Shown here piece by piece: positions 8,891 through 15,638 of a stretch of DNA of 64,000 bases. Origin of the DNA: Bacteroidota bacterium (lineage in GTDB: Bacteria > Bacteroidota > Bacteroidia > UKL13-3); NCBI GenBank assembly GCA_027484685.1, contig JAIXSO010000032.1, forward strand, positions 248,001-312,000, read 5' to 3'. Positions within the stretch are counted from its first letter, which is position 1. Each line of letters starts with the position of its first letter. The notes under the pieces are model-generated. The model was not told where the DNA came from. It ran no database searches and was given only the letters and a program-made list of their open reading frames with translations. The position numbers and the translations under genes were made by a program.

Positions 8891-9409
8891 CTAACAAAAG
8901 AATTTAATCTTAATTGCCATGATTATAAAGGAAATTATTAATACAAATAAAGCATTTATTGGTATTTTAAAAAGTTGTTTAATTAGTAATATTCTTAAAA
9001 AAAGTGCCATCATATCAAACAATACCACATCGCTAGAGGGGATGCCTCCAAAGCCAACTACATAGCCTCCCTTAATCAAAAATAATTTATATAACCAAAA
9101 CAATAACTCCACAGCTAGTACAATTATTTTGATATGTTTATTTTGTGCCAAAAAGCCAATATTTACAAATGTAAGAGCAATGCCGCTATATAACATGTTA
9201 CTATTTGAAAATATATAGCCACTGCCACCAATACAACCCCAATCTTGGTTATAATCTAATTGTGTAAAAAAGCCAAACACAATCCAAACTACCAACACAA
9301 TAAGTGTTGTTTTGGTTTGATTGATAATAGAAAATAAATTTGAATACCCATACTTCTTAATCAAAATAGGAATGGCAATAAGCAAAAGTATAAGTAGTAA
9401 AAGTGTCAT
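8891..9409 (-). CDS. Predicted integral membrane protein, unknown function
   Basis: The 172-residue protein is almost entirely hydrophobic, with about five membrane segments: residues 1-14, 31-49, 74-85, 93-115 and 135-170. A soluble loop (TQLDYNQDWGCIGGSGYIFS) contains one Cys. I do not recognise the family. It appears to be the first gene of a three-gene minus-strand operon with the lipoprotein genes at 7040 and 6513, which suggests a shared envelope role. Confidence 0.65.
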   Translation of the reverse strand: MTLLLLILLLIAIPILIKKYGYSNLFSIINQTKTTLIVLVVWIVFGFFTQLDYNQDWGCIGGSGYIFSNSNMLYSGIALTFVNIGFLAQNKHIKIIVLAVELLFWLYKLFLIKGGYVVGFGGIPSSDVVLFDMMALFLRILLIKQLFKIPINALFVLIISFIIMAIKIKFFC

Positions 9410-9509
9410 TTAATATTAATAGCAATACAATTATAGCTAAATTTTAAACGCCAAAAGAAGTATTTAAATTACGTATAATTTTTCCTACTCTATTTTACTG
9501 CATAAAACA

Positions 9510-9536
9510 AAAAAAGCAGCCGTTGGCTGCTTTTCT
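9510..9536. terminator. Hairpin terminator downstream of trxA
   Basis: AAAAAGCAGCC-gtt-GGCTGCTTTTC is an 11-bp hairpin adjoining the trxA stop codon. On the minus strand it ends in a T-rich run (TTTTTTTGTTTTA), so it terminates the trxA-containing operon. The stem is almost the same as that after rsmG, differing in the loop. Confidence 0.85.
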
Positions 9537-9836
9537 TTACTCGCTATACTGTTTAATAATTTGGGCCAATTGATGGGCTTGTACCACCCCCGATTGACGC
9601 CACTTTATTTCACCATTCTTAAATAAAATAAGAGTTGGAACCCCTTGAATTCTATAATTTTGGGCTACTTGTGGATTTTTATCTACATCTATTTTTAAAA
9701 TAGTTGCCCCCTCGCCCACCTTTGTTTTTAAATCTTCCAATACAGGTTTCATCATTTTACAAGGCCCACACCACTCGGCAAAAAAATCGACCAAAGTGGG
9801 TTTATTGCTATTTATTATTTCAGAAAAAGTTGCCAT
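9537..9836 (-). CDS. trxA: Thioredoxin
   Basis: This 99-residue thioredoxin carries the canonical active site [13 protein letters not shown], the buried Asp region LVDFF and the cis-proline loop GVPTLILF. It reduces protein disulfides and can also reduce protein persulfides. It is the last gene of the minus-strand cluster 11203-9537, 10 bp after the small Cys-rich membrane protein. It lies directly before a terminator, so it is probably driven by the operator-bearing promoter at 11221-11265. That ties this thioredoxin to sulfur handling rather than to general housekeeping. Confidence 0.95.
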   Translation of the reverse strand: MATFSEIINSNKPTLVDFFAEWCGPCKMMKPVLEDLKTKVGEGATILKIDVDKNPQVAQNYRIQGVPTLILFKNGEIKWRQSGVVQAHQLAQIIKQYSE

Positions 9837-9846
9837 TTTTTGTTTA

Positions 9847-10089
9847 TTATTTTACTTCTTCAAAATCTACATCTTGCACCAAATCGTCTTTAGCTTTTTT
9901 TGTGGGCACAGCACATCCATTTACACCACAGCAACCCGTATTAGTTACTGCTTGAAACAAAAAGAATAAAGCAAACGCGCCTACCATATAATCGTGAATT
10001 TGAAATGCTTGAATTAAAAATATAATACCCAAAACCAAGCGCAAACCACGCATAAAATTCCAGCCAGTTAACAATGTTTGTATATTCAT
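9847..10089 (-). CDS. Small membrane protein with a Cys-rich tail (thiol/sulfur cluster)
   Basis: The 80-residue protein has two membrane segments (about 13-27 and 34-50: [28 protein letters not shown]). They are followed by [14 protein letters not shown], with three Cys within six residues, and an acidic C-terminal tail. I recognise it as a type that often sits beside rhodaneses and thioredoxins in Bacteroidota, but know no tested function. The Cys trio could bind metal or carry persulfide; this is inference. Its start codon overlaps the stop of the rhodanese gene by 1 bp, and trxA follows 10 bp later. Confidence 0.75.
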   Translation of the reverse strand: MNIQTLLTGWNFMRGLRLVLGIIFLIQAFQIHDYMVGAFALFFLFQAVTNTGCCGVNGCAVPTKKAKDDLVQDVDFEEVK

Positions 10090-10403
10090 TATATTTTATG
10101 TTGCAAACTGCTCCAAGCGCCTCCATTGTGCACATTGGTATATCCGTTCGATTTTAAAATTGATTTAGCTGAAGCACTGCGCATACCCGATGCACAACAA
10201 GTAATAATTGGTTTGTTTTTATCTTTAAGTTTTGCCAAATTACTGTTTAAGGTATCAACCGAAATATTTATAGAACCTTTAATATGTCCGCTAGCATACT
10301 CCCCTTTACTTCTTACATCTAATATAATAGCTCCTTGGCTAACTAATTCAGCGTAATCAACCTTGGGACCAAAACCAAGTAAGTTTTTTATTGTATTTAT
10401 CAT
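10089..10403 (-). CDS. Single-domain rhodanese
   Basis: Rhodaneses move sulfane sulfur via a Cys-persulfide. This 104-residue protein has AILDVRSKGEYASGHIKGSINI (CDC25-like loop before the catalytic Cys) and the active-site loop TCCASGMRS, with two adjacent Cys, the second in the catalytic position. The length fits a stand-alone domain. It lies between a second rhodanese gene (35 bp upstream) and the Cys-rich membrane protein gene (1-bp overlap). The two rhodaneses differ (CCASGMRS against CCASGGRS), so they may act as a relay rather than being redundant. Confidence 0.93.
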   Translation of the reverse strand: MINTIKNLLGFGPKVDYAELVSQGAIILDVRSKGEYASGHIKGSINISVDTLNSNLAKLKDKNKPIITCCASGMRSASAKSILKSNGYTNVHNGGAWSSLQHKI

Positions 10404-10438
10404 GTGTTAATTTTAGAAATCTTTTTTGTAAAAGTATG

Positions 10439-10717
10439 TTAATTATTAGCAAAGTAATTTACATCGAACCAAGAGCCACCATTGAAACATTCAATGCCTT
10501 GTTGACTTAAATAATAATGAGCTTGTCCGCTTCTTCCGCCCGATGCACAACATAAAATTAATGGCATATTTAACGCCTTAATTTCTACTAATTTTTCTGG
10601 TATTTCTTGCAAAGGAATATTAATAGACCCTGCAACATTGCCACCCATAAACTCGCCTGGAGTGCGAACATCCACTACCGTGCCTTTTTTTTCTTTTATA
10701 ATTTGTTCTAAATTCAT
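10439..10717 (-). CDS. Single-domain rhodanese
   Basis: This 92-residue rhodanese has VVDVRTPGEFMGGNVAGSIN and the active-site loop LCCASGGRSGQA. As in its neighbour, a Cys pair occupies the catalytic loop. It follows the HMA-domain gene by 4 bp and precedes the other rhodanese gene by 35 bp. Its stop (TAA) lies at 10439-10441. Role in sulfane-sulfur transfer is from family knowledge; the acceptor is unknown, with the neighbouring thioredoxin and CoA-disulfide reductase as candidates. Confidence 0.93.
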   Translation of the reverse strand: MNLEQIIKEKKGTVVDVRTPGEFMGGNVAGSINIPLQEIPEKLVEIKALNMPLILCCASGGRSGQAHYYLSQQGIECFNGGSWFDVNYFANN

Positions 10718-10721
10718 TTTA

Positions 10722-11006
10722 TTATTCTTTATGTTGTAAATTATTTATTCGTCCTACCATGCAACTAGAGTAACTTTTAAGTTGCAGTAACATTCCATTT
10801 TCTTCAGTAGCTTCTGGATAACCAAGTGAATGCAATTTTTTAACAATTACACTTCTATCAACATCATGGTAAGTTACCGTAACTTTATCTTCTTCGTTAA
10901 ATACTTCAGCGATTTTAACCCCTTCTATTTTTAACAATTCAGTTTTGATGGTATTAGCGCAGCCCGAACATTTAATATTAGCTACAATGATATCTTCTGT
11001 TTTCAT
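10722..11006 (-). CDS. Heavy-metal-associated (HMA) domain protein
   Basis: The 94-residue protein has the ferredoxin-like HMA fold. The metal site is IKCSGCANTIKTELL (CxxC with Cys13 and Cys16), followed by GVKIAEVF and VTVTYH. A C-terminal extension of about 25 residues contains a third Cys (SYSSCMVGR), which plain copper chaperones lack. It may bind Cu(I) or another soft metal. It lies 5 bp from the DUF6132 gene and 4 bp from a rhodanese gene, so it is translated from the same message. Confidence 0.9.
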   Translation of the reverse strand: MKTEDIIVANIKCSGCANTIKTELLKIEGVKIAEVFNEEDKVTVTYHDVDRSVIVKKLHSLGYPEATEENGMLLQLKSYSSCMVGRINNLQHKE

Positions 11007-11011
11007 CTTTA

Positions 11012-11203
11012 TTACTTTTTCTTTGTTAAAATATCGCCTAATAACCCACCCATGGCAGTTCCGTATAAGGTACTGTTTAAAGGCTTAGAAGTAATGGCAC
11101 AAGTACCCGTGGCGCAACCAACATAGTAATAATAAAGATAGCCGACTATAGCACCTAAAATTGCTCCAACTACTATGGTTTTATGTTTTAAAATAAACAT
11201 CAT
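11012..11203 (-). CDS. DUF6132-type small membrane protein
   Basis: I place the start at the ATG pair 11198-11203 (MMFILKHK), giving 63 residues. An upstream in-frame ATG at 11246-11248 would place the promoter and half the operator inside the gene. Two glycine-rich membrane segments (VVGAILGAIVGYLYYYYVG and STLYGTAMGGLLGDIL) flank GCATGTCAITSKP, with two Cys four residues apart. This pattern matches DUF6132, common beside rhodaneses in Bacteroidota. The function is untested; a membrane role in sulfur-compound movement is plausible. It is the first gene of the operon ending with trxA. Confidence 0.75.
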   Translation of the reverse strand: MMFILKHKTIVVGAILGAIVGYLYYYYVGCATGTCAITSKPLNSTLYGTAMGGLLGDILTKKK

Positions 11204-11220
11204 TTTTATATTTTGTTTAG

Positions 11221-11265
11221 CAAAGATAGTTACCAATTTTCGCACCATTTGCTACTTTGGTTACA
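11221..11265 (-). promoter_or_regulatory. Promoter with Crp/Fnr-type operator for the rhodanese-thioredoxin operon (site C)
   Basis: Read on the minus strand, an operator TGTAACCAAAGTAGCA (11265-11250) is followed by a 21-bp spacer and a perfect Bacteroidota -7 box TATCTTTG (11228-11221). The start codon at 11203 is 17 bp further on. The distal half-site TGTAAC is identical to that at two other promoters in this cluster, and the operator-to-box spacing is the same in all three. There is no recognisable -33 element, so activation by a bound regulator is likely. Confidence 0.72.
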
Positions 11266-11280
11266 TAACTATTTGTTTAT

Positions 11281-11874
11281 TTATTTTTTACCTACAAACT
11301 GAACTACACTTGCTAAACCATTGTGAAACTTTCCTTCGTTTAAAACTATATCGTGAGTAACTGAGTGTATTACTTTTAAAGTATCAAAATCTTGCGCAAG
11401 CATACCTTCGGTGTATAACATATTGATGTCTTTTGGCCCGCCAGAAGTGTTTTTTAATTGTGAAGGATTAAATGCTTCAAGTACTAAAGTTCCTCCCGGT
11501 TTTAGCCAATTGAACATTCGTTTATGAATACTTGCTCTAATAGCAACAGGAAAATGAGCGTATATTAATGCTATTACATCAAAAGAATTATTTTCAAAAT
11601 TAATAACCGAAGCATCACCAATTAAATAATCAATTGATACTCCATTTTGTTTGGCTAACAAATTAGCTTTATTCAAACCTTCATTACTAAAATCAAAGGC
11701 GGTAACATGCCAACCATTATTGGCAGCAAAAACAGCATTTCGGCCTTCGCCCTCGCATGGCAATAAAATACTACCCGCCTTTAATTTCAATAATTGTTCT
11801 GCTAAAAATTGATTAGGCATAGTGCCATAAACAAACTCTTTTTCAGCATACCTTTCGTCCCAAAATTGTTTCAT
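11281..11874 (-). CDS. SAM-dependent methyltransferase, TehB/thiopurine-type
   Basis: The 197-residue protein opens with FWDERYAEKEFVYGTMPNQFL, typical of the TehB/TPMT-like branch. SAM motif I is GSILLPCEGEGRNAVFAA and the acidic residue is in VTAFDFSNEGL. Related enzymes methylate tellurite, selenite, thiols or hydrogen sulfide. In this setting methylation of a toxic thiol or chalcogen is a reasonable inference, but the substrate is not readable from sequence. It follows the DUF2892 gene by 3 bp. Confidence 0.85.
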   Translation of the reverse strand: MKQFWDERYAEKEFVYGTMPNQFLAEQLLKLKAGSILLPCEGEGRNAVFAANNGWHVTAFDFSNEGLNKANLLAKQNGVSIDYLIGDASVINFENNSFDVIALIYAHFPVAIRASIHKRMFNWLKPGGTLVLEAFNPSQLKNTSGGPKDINMLYTEGMLAQDFDTLKVIHSVTHDIVLNEGKFHNGLASVVQFVGKK

Positions 11875-11877
11875 TGG

Positions 11878-12084
11878 TTAATCTTGTTTTTTCTTTGTAG
11901 AAAATCCAAATGGTAAATAAAGCGGGCAAAAACTTAAAAAACTAGTTGCAATAAAAATAACTGCTAACACCAATAATACTGTAGCTAATATGCCACTAAT
12001 TTGGCCTAGAAAATAAAGTGCAGCAATTGCTACCGCTACTAAAATTCTAACCACTTTGTCTGCTGTTCCCATGTTTGCTTTCAT
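11878..12084 (-). CDS. DUF2892 membrane protein
   Basis: The 68-residue protein has the family start MKANMGTADKVVRILVAVAI, two membrane segments and the motif SFLSFCPLYLPFGFST with one Cys after the second segment. DUF2892 is the membrane part of YgaP-type rhodaneses, so its place next to rhodanese genes fits. It is the first gene of a two-gene operon with the TehB-like methyltransferase, downstream of the operator-bearing promoter at 12118-12162. Confidence 0.9.
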   Translation of the reverse strand: MKANMGTADKVVRILVAVAIAALYFLGQISGILATVLLVLAVIFIATSFLSFCPLYLPFGFSTKKKQD

Positions 12085-12117
12085 ATCTTACTTATTTTAA
12101 AATTGTTAATTATTCAA

Positions 12118-12162
12118 CAATGTTAAGCATTTTAAATGCATACTTCTGTTACTTTTGTTACA
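12118..12162 (-). promoter_or_regulatory. Promoter with Crp/Fnr-type operator for the DUF2892-methyltransferase operon (site B)
   Basis: On the minus strand, TGTAACAAAAGTAACA (12162-12147) precedes, after a 21-bp spacer, the -7-like box TAACATTG (12125-12118; one mismatch to TAnnTTTG). The start codon is at 12084. The spacing and the TGTAAC half-site match sites A and C exactly. The proximal half-site GTAACA differs in one base from the palindrome ideal GTTACA. Confidence 0.68.
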
Positions 12163-12208
12163 TAAGGAAACCACGAATTAAAGTACTGATTATGAATTAT
12201 TTACAAAT

Positions 12209-13852
12209 CTAGTTAAAACTTTGGTATAATTTAAATCCACCAGAAAGGTTAAAAGTATTTTCAAAACCATTTTGTGTTAAAATTTGCTGTGCTAAATAAC
12301 CGCGTTGCCCACCTAAACAGTATAAATAAATGGTATTATTTTTATCTAACTCATTTAACCTAGTTCTCAAATTATCTAATGGAATATTGATGGCATTGGT
12401 TATGCGATTTTCCGCAAACTCTAACGCTGTTCTTACATCTAACAAAATAGCGTTTTCAGGTAAATTATGAATTTCATTTACATAAAAAACTTTATGCTTT
12501 TTTAGTAAAATATTTTCGGCAACAAAAGCAGCTATATTAATTGGATCTTTTGCCGATGAAAAAGGAGGCGCATAAGCATGTTCAAAATTAGTTAAATCAA
12601 AAATGGTGTTACCTTGTGTAATAGCAGCCGAAAGTACATCAATGCGTTTATCTACACCTTCAAAACCTACAATTTGAGCTCCATAAAGTTCACCATTGTT
12701 TGGAGAAAAAGCCAATTGAATAGTCATTTGTTGTGCACCAGGATAGTAGCCCGCATGCGAACCATTATGAGTGGTTGAAACTATATGTTCAATTTTATTT
12801 AAGGTTAAATGTTTTGAAGCCATTCCTGTGGCAGCTACTGTCATATCAAATACTTTAACAATAGCCGTATTTATAGCTCCTTTATATGTTTGTTTATTTC
12901 CCAAAACAATATTATTTGCACAAATTCTTCCTTGCTTATTAGCAGGACCAGCCAAATAAGTATTCATTGAATTTTTTGAAATAGGATTGGTAAATTCAAT
13001 GGCATCGCCAACAGCATATACATCAGGATTTGAGGTTTGTAAAAACTCATTTACCCAAATGCCTTTAGCTGCTCCTAATTTTAAACCTGCCATAGTAGCT
13101 AATTTGGTATCAGGTTTTACACCAATTGACATGATTACAGTATCAGTTTCTAATACTTCACCATTATTTAAAATTACTTTTAAAACTTGATTTTCTTTTT
13201 CAAAACCTGTAACCGCAGTATTTAACTTTAAACCTACTCCTTTTGATAAAATATGTTGTTGAACTATGGCAGCCAAAGGCAAATCGAGTGGTGCCAGTAT
13301 TTGATTACCCATTTCAATAATGGTTACATTTAAACCAATTTCATGCAAATTTTCAGCCATTTCAAGCCCTATAAAACCAGCACCAATAATGACAACATTT
13401 TTTACTTTTTCTTGGTTTACATAAGCTTTTATATAATCGGTATCGTTAACATTTCGTAAAGTAAATATACCATTATTTTGTATCCCCGGCAATGGTGGAC
13501 GCATGGGTTCTGCCCCTGGCGATAAAACCAATTTATCGTAACTTTCGGTATAGGTTAGTCCCGTTATTTGATTAAAAGCAGTAACTGTTTTATTTTCCAC
13601 ATCAATGGCAGTTACCTCTGTCAATGTTCTTACATCAATATTGAAACGGCTATTAAATGCCGATGCAGTTTGAACAAAAAGTTCGTTTCTATCTTTTATA
13701 ACATTGCCTATATAATATGGCAAACCACAGTTTGCATAAGAAATGTACTCGCCTTTTTCAAAAATTACAATTTCGGCCTTTTCATTTAATCTTCTTAACC
13801 TTGCAGCAGCACTTGCTCCACCAGCCACCGCGCCTATTATTACATATTTCAT
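12209..13852 (-). CDS. CoA-disulfide reductase fused to a C-terminal rhodanese domain
   Basis: The 547-residue flavoprotein starts with the FAD-binding motif VIIGAVAGGASAAARLRR and has the redox-active Cys42 in SYANCGLPYYIG, the CoADR hallmark. A second nucleotide site is VVIIGAGFIGLEMAENL, followed by AVGDAIE and a dimerisation domain. From about residue 455 there is a rhodanese domain (AILLDVRTALEFAENR, active-site loop LYCLGGQRGYLA). CoADR-Rhd enzymes reduce CoA disulfide, CoA persulfide or polysulfide with NAD(P)H. It is a single gene behind its own operator-bearing promoter and next to the crp-like operon. Confidence 0.95.
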   Translation of the reverse strand: MKYVIIGAVAGGASAAARLRRLNEKAEIVIFEKGEYISYANCGLPYYIGNVIKDRNELFVQTASAFNSRFNIDVRTLTEVTAIDVENKTVTAFNQITGLTYTESYDKLVLSPGAEPMRPPLPGIQNNGIFTLRNVNDTDYIKAYVNQEKVKNVVIIGAGFIGLEMAENLHEIGLNVTIIEMGNQILAPLDLPLAAIVQQHILSKGVGLKLNTAVTGFEKENQVLKVILNNGEVLETDTVIMSIGVKPDTKLATMAGLKLGAAKGIWVNEFLQTSNPDVYAVGDAIEFTNPISKNSMNTYLAGPANKQGRICANNIVLGNKQTYKGAINTAIVKVFDMTVAATGMASKHLTLNKIEHIVSTTHNGSHAGYYPGAQQMTIQLAFSPNNGELYGAQIVGFEGVDKRIDVLSAAITQGNTIFDLTNFEHAYAPPFSSAKDPINIAAFVAENILLKKHKVFYVNEIHNLPENAILLDVRTALEFAENRITNAINIPLDNLRTRLNELDKNNTIYLYCLGGQRGYLAQQILTQNGFENTFNLSGGFKLYQSFN

Positions 13853-13874
13853 TTTATACTTTTTAATTACAGTA

Positions 13875-13919
13875 CAAAATTACTTATTGCTTAAAAACCA
13901 AATGGTAACCTATGTTACA
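13875..13919 (-). promoter_or_regulatory. Promoter with Crp/Fnr-type operator for CoA-disulfide reductase (site A)
   Basis: On the minus strand, TGTAACATAGGTTACC (13919-13904) is the best palindrome of the three sites: GTAAC-N4-GTTAC is perfect. After a 21-bp spacer comes the -7 box TAATTTTG (13882-13875), a full match to TAnnTTTG. The start codon at 13852 follows 22 bp later. The operator centre lies about 41 bp from the expected transcription start, the place used by class II activators of the Crp/Fnr family. Confidence 0.78.
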
Positions 13920-13964
13920 AAACAATCTGTTTTAAAATAGATGTAAATACTAAATACCTACAAA

Positions 13965-14486
13965 CTATTCAATACCAGACACATGATTCCTAATAAAATC
14001 CTTCAAAATTGTAAACTCACCTTCTAACATGCTGCTTTTAAAAAAGATAAAATCTTGAGAGGCAAAAATTTCAACTGTATTTTCTTTTAATTCAACTCTT
14101 TTCACAGTTGACCATTTTTCTATTACCTCCATTTCATCGGAGAAAAAAGAAAACGCCTCATTACTTAAAATTAATTTAGAAGTGTTATGCTTTGTATTTT
14201 GTACTGCATACTCTTTAACTGATTTTTTCCATTTCAACAAAGTAAACATTTGCTTAACTAATAAAACAATGTAAATAATAAATATTATAAAAAACAATTC
14301 ACTCAGTTTTTCAATATGATTAGTAAAAATAAAAATAGTTCGAGTTAAAATTGAAATACCACCTAGTGCTATGCACGAAATGGTATATTGTTTTGTAATT
14401 GGTGAAAAAAATAATTTTTCATAACCATCTTTAAAAAAAGATGCCTCTATGTCTGAACTTGTTAAATTTATTTTTATTTCAATCAT
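13965..14486 (-). CDS. YcxB-like membrane protein
   Basis: The 173-residue protein has two central membrane segments (about 34-55 and 62-82). It ends with a soluble beta domain containing TSKLILSNEAFSFFSDEMEV and IEKWSTVKRVELKENTVEIF, the pattern of the YcxB-like family, where W and the S/T motif are conserved. The function of the family is unknown. It is the third gene of a minus-strand operon after the Crp/Fnr regulator and ICMT-like genes (9 bp spacing). Confidence 0.75.
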   Translation of the reverse strand: MIEIKINLTSSDIEASFFKDGYEKLFFSPITKQYTISCIALGGISILTRTIFIFTNHIEKLSELFFIIFIIYIVLLVKQMFTLLKWKKSVKEYAVQNTKHNTSKLILSNEAFSFFSDEMEVIEKWSTVKRVELKENTVEIFASQDFIFFKSSMLEGEFTILKDFIRNHVSGIE

Positions 14487-14495
14487 TTTTTCTAA

Positions 14496-14951
14496 TTAAA
14501 TAAACGGAAAAAACCTTCCTGTATCAAGCTTATAATCAGCGTATTTACTAAACTTGATAGAAAGCATTTTTTCTTCGTAAATTGATTTAAAATAAAACAA
14601 AATCCAAAGAAAAACACCAATACCAATGCGCCAAATATTTTGATTATAAAAACCAAACGAAATGGTGCAAACTATAATTCCCGTATAAATAGGATGACGA
14701 ATAAATTTATACAAACCAGTATTGATCAAACTTCCTTTTTGCTTAGGACTTGGAAAAGGTGTTAAATTTTTATCAAGCTGAACAATGGCTAAAATTATTA
14801 CTAAAAAACCTAAAACGGCTAAGCCTAAAAACAAGTACTTAACCACTAAATTAACAAATAAAAATTCAATGGTAATTGGCAACAGATAAGCTACAAAAAG
14901 TAGCATTTGAATAGAGATAAATAATAAATCTTTAAAAGGAGGTTTAGTCAT
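14496..14951 (-). CDS. Isoprenylcysteine carboxyl methyltransferase-type membrane protein
   Basis: The 151-residue protein has four membrane segments and the catalytic motif FIRHPIYTGIIVC, followed by YEEKMLSIKFSKYADY, which is the RHP(x)Y...EE signature of the ICMT/PEMT family. It should use SAM at the membrane, but the acceptor is unknown (bacterial members modify lipids or small molecules). It lies 5 bp after the regulator gene, suggesting translational coupling in a regulator-methyltransferase-YcxB operon. Confidence 0.87.
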   Translation of the reverse strand: MTKPPFKDLLFISIQMLLFVAYLLPITIEFLFVNLVVKYLFLGLAVLGFLVIILAIVQLDKNLTPFPSPKQKGSLINTGLYKFIRHPIYTGIIVCTISFGFYNQNIWRIGIGVFLWILFYFKSIYEEKMLSIKFSKYADYKLDTGRFFPFI

Positions 14952-14956
14952 AAATG

Positions 14957-15586
14957 CTATTCTATTTCCAATAATTGAATTTTGTTTCTTCCTAATTTAA
15001 CCAAACCTTTTTCTTCCATTTGCTTTAATAAACGCGATACCACTACCCTAGCTGTACCTAGTTCATTAGCTAAGTTTTCGTGAGTTATGTACAATGAATG
15101 ACTATTGGTTAATTGGCATTTCTTTTTTATAAAATTAAGCAATCTATCATCCATTTTGGTAAAAGCTACTGCATTTACAACCTCTAACAGTTCTTCAAAA
15201 CGTTTGTGATATAACCTAAAAATATAATCTAACCACTCAGGAAATTCTTTAATTAATAAATTAACTTTATCAATTGGAATGAATAATATTTCGGTAGGCT
15301 CTTCGGCTACTGCACTTACTTTACTGGTATCGTGATGTATGCCTCCTAAAAACGACATAATGCAACTTTCGCCAGCTTTTATGTAGTACAATAATATTTC
15401 TCTACCATCCTCGTCAGAACGCATAACCCTAATATTTCCGCGGGTAACAATAGGAATGGCATTTATATATGCATTTTCATTGAGTATAATATCGCCTTCG
15501 GCAAAATTTTTAGTAAAACCATAGTCTTTTAACTTTTCTTTTACCAAAGGCAACGCTTTAAATTCGGCCAAATTATCTAATTCCAT
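14957..15586 (-). CDS. Crp/Fnr family transcriptional regulator
   Basis: The 209-residue protein has an N-terminal cyclic-nucleotide-binding-like beta roll (about 25-115, with RGNIRVMRSDEDGREILLYY), a long dimer helix and a C-terminal winged helix (LANELGTARVVVSRLLKQME, recognition helix around TARVVVSR). It lacks the N-terminal Fe-S cysteines of Fnr. Two Cys are present, Cys75 (GESCIMSF) in the sensor domain and Cys157, so thiol-based sensing is possible. The neighbouring thiol/sulfur genes carry three operators of Crp/Fnr form, making this the natural candidate regulator. Confidence 0.93.
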   Translation of the reverse strand: MELDNLAEFKALPLVKEKLKDYGFTKNFAEGDIILNENAYINAIPIVTRGNIRVMRSDEDGREILLYYIKAGESCIMSFLGGIHHDTSKVSAVAEEPTEILFIPIDKVNLLIKEFPEWLDYIFRLYHKRFEELLEVVNAVAFTKMDDRLLNFIKKKCQLTNSHSLYITHENLANELGTARVVVSRLLKQMEEKGLVKLGRNKIQLLEIE

Positions 15587-15638
15587 TTTGCAATTATAAT
15601 TTATTAAAGCTCAAAATAAATTATAAAGCAAAATTTAA

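Noticed and set aside
9704-10356. Plus-strand ORFs opposite thioredoxin, the Cys-rich membrane protein and rhodanese
   Set aside because: They are antisense to genes with intact motifs on the minus strand and show no domain or signal of their own.
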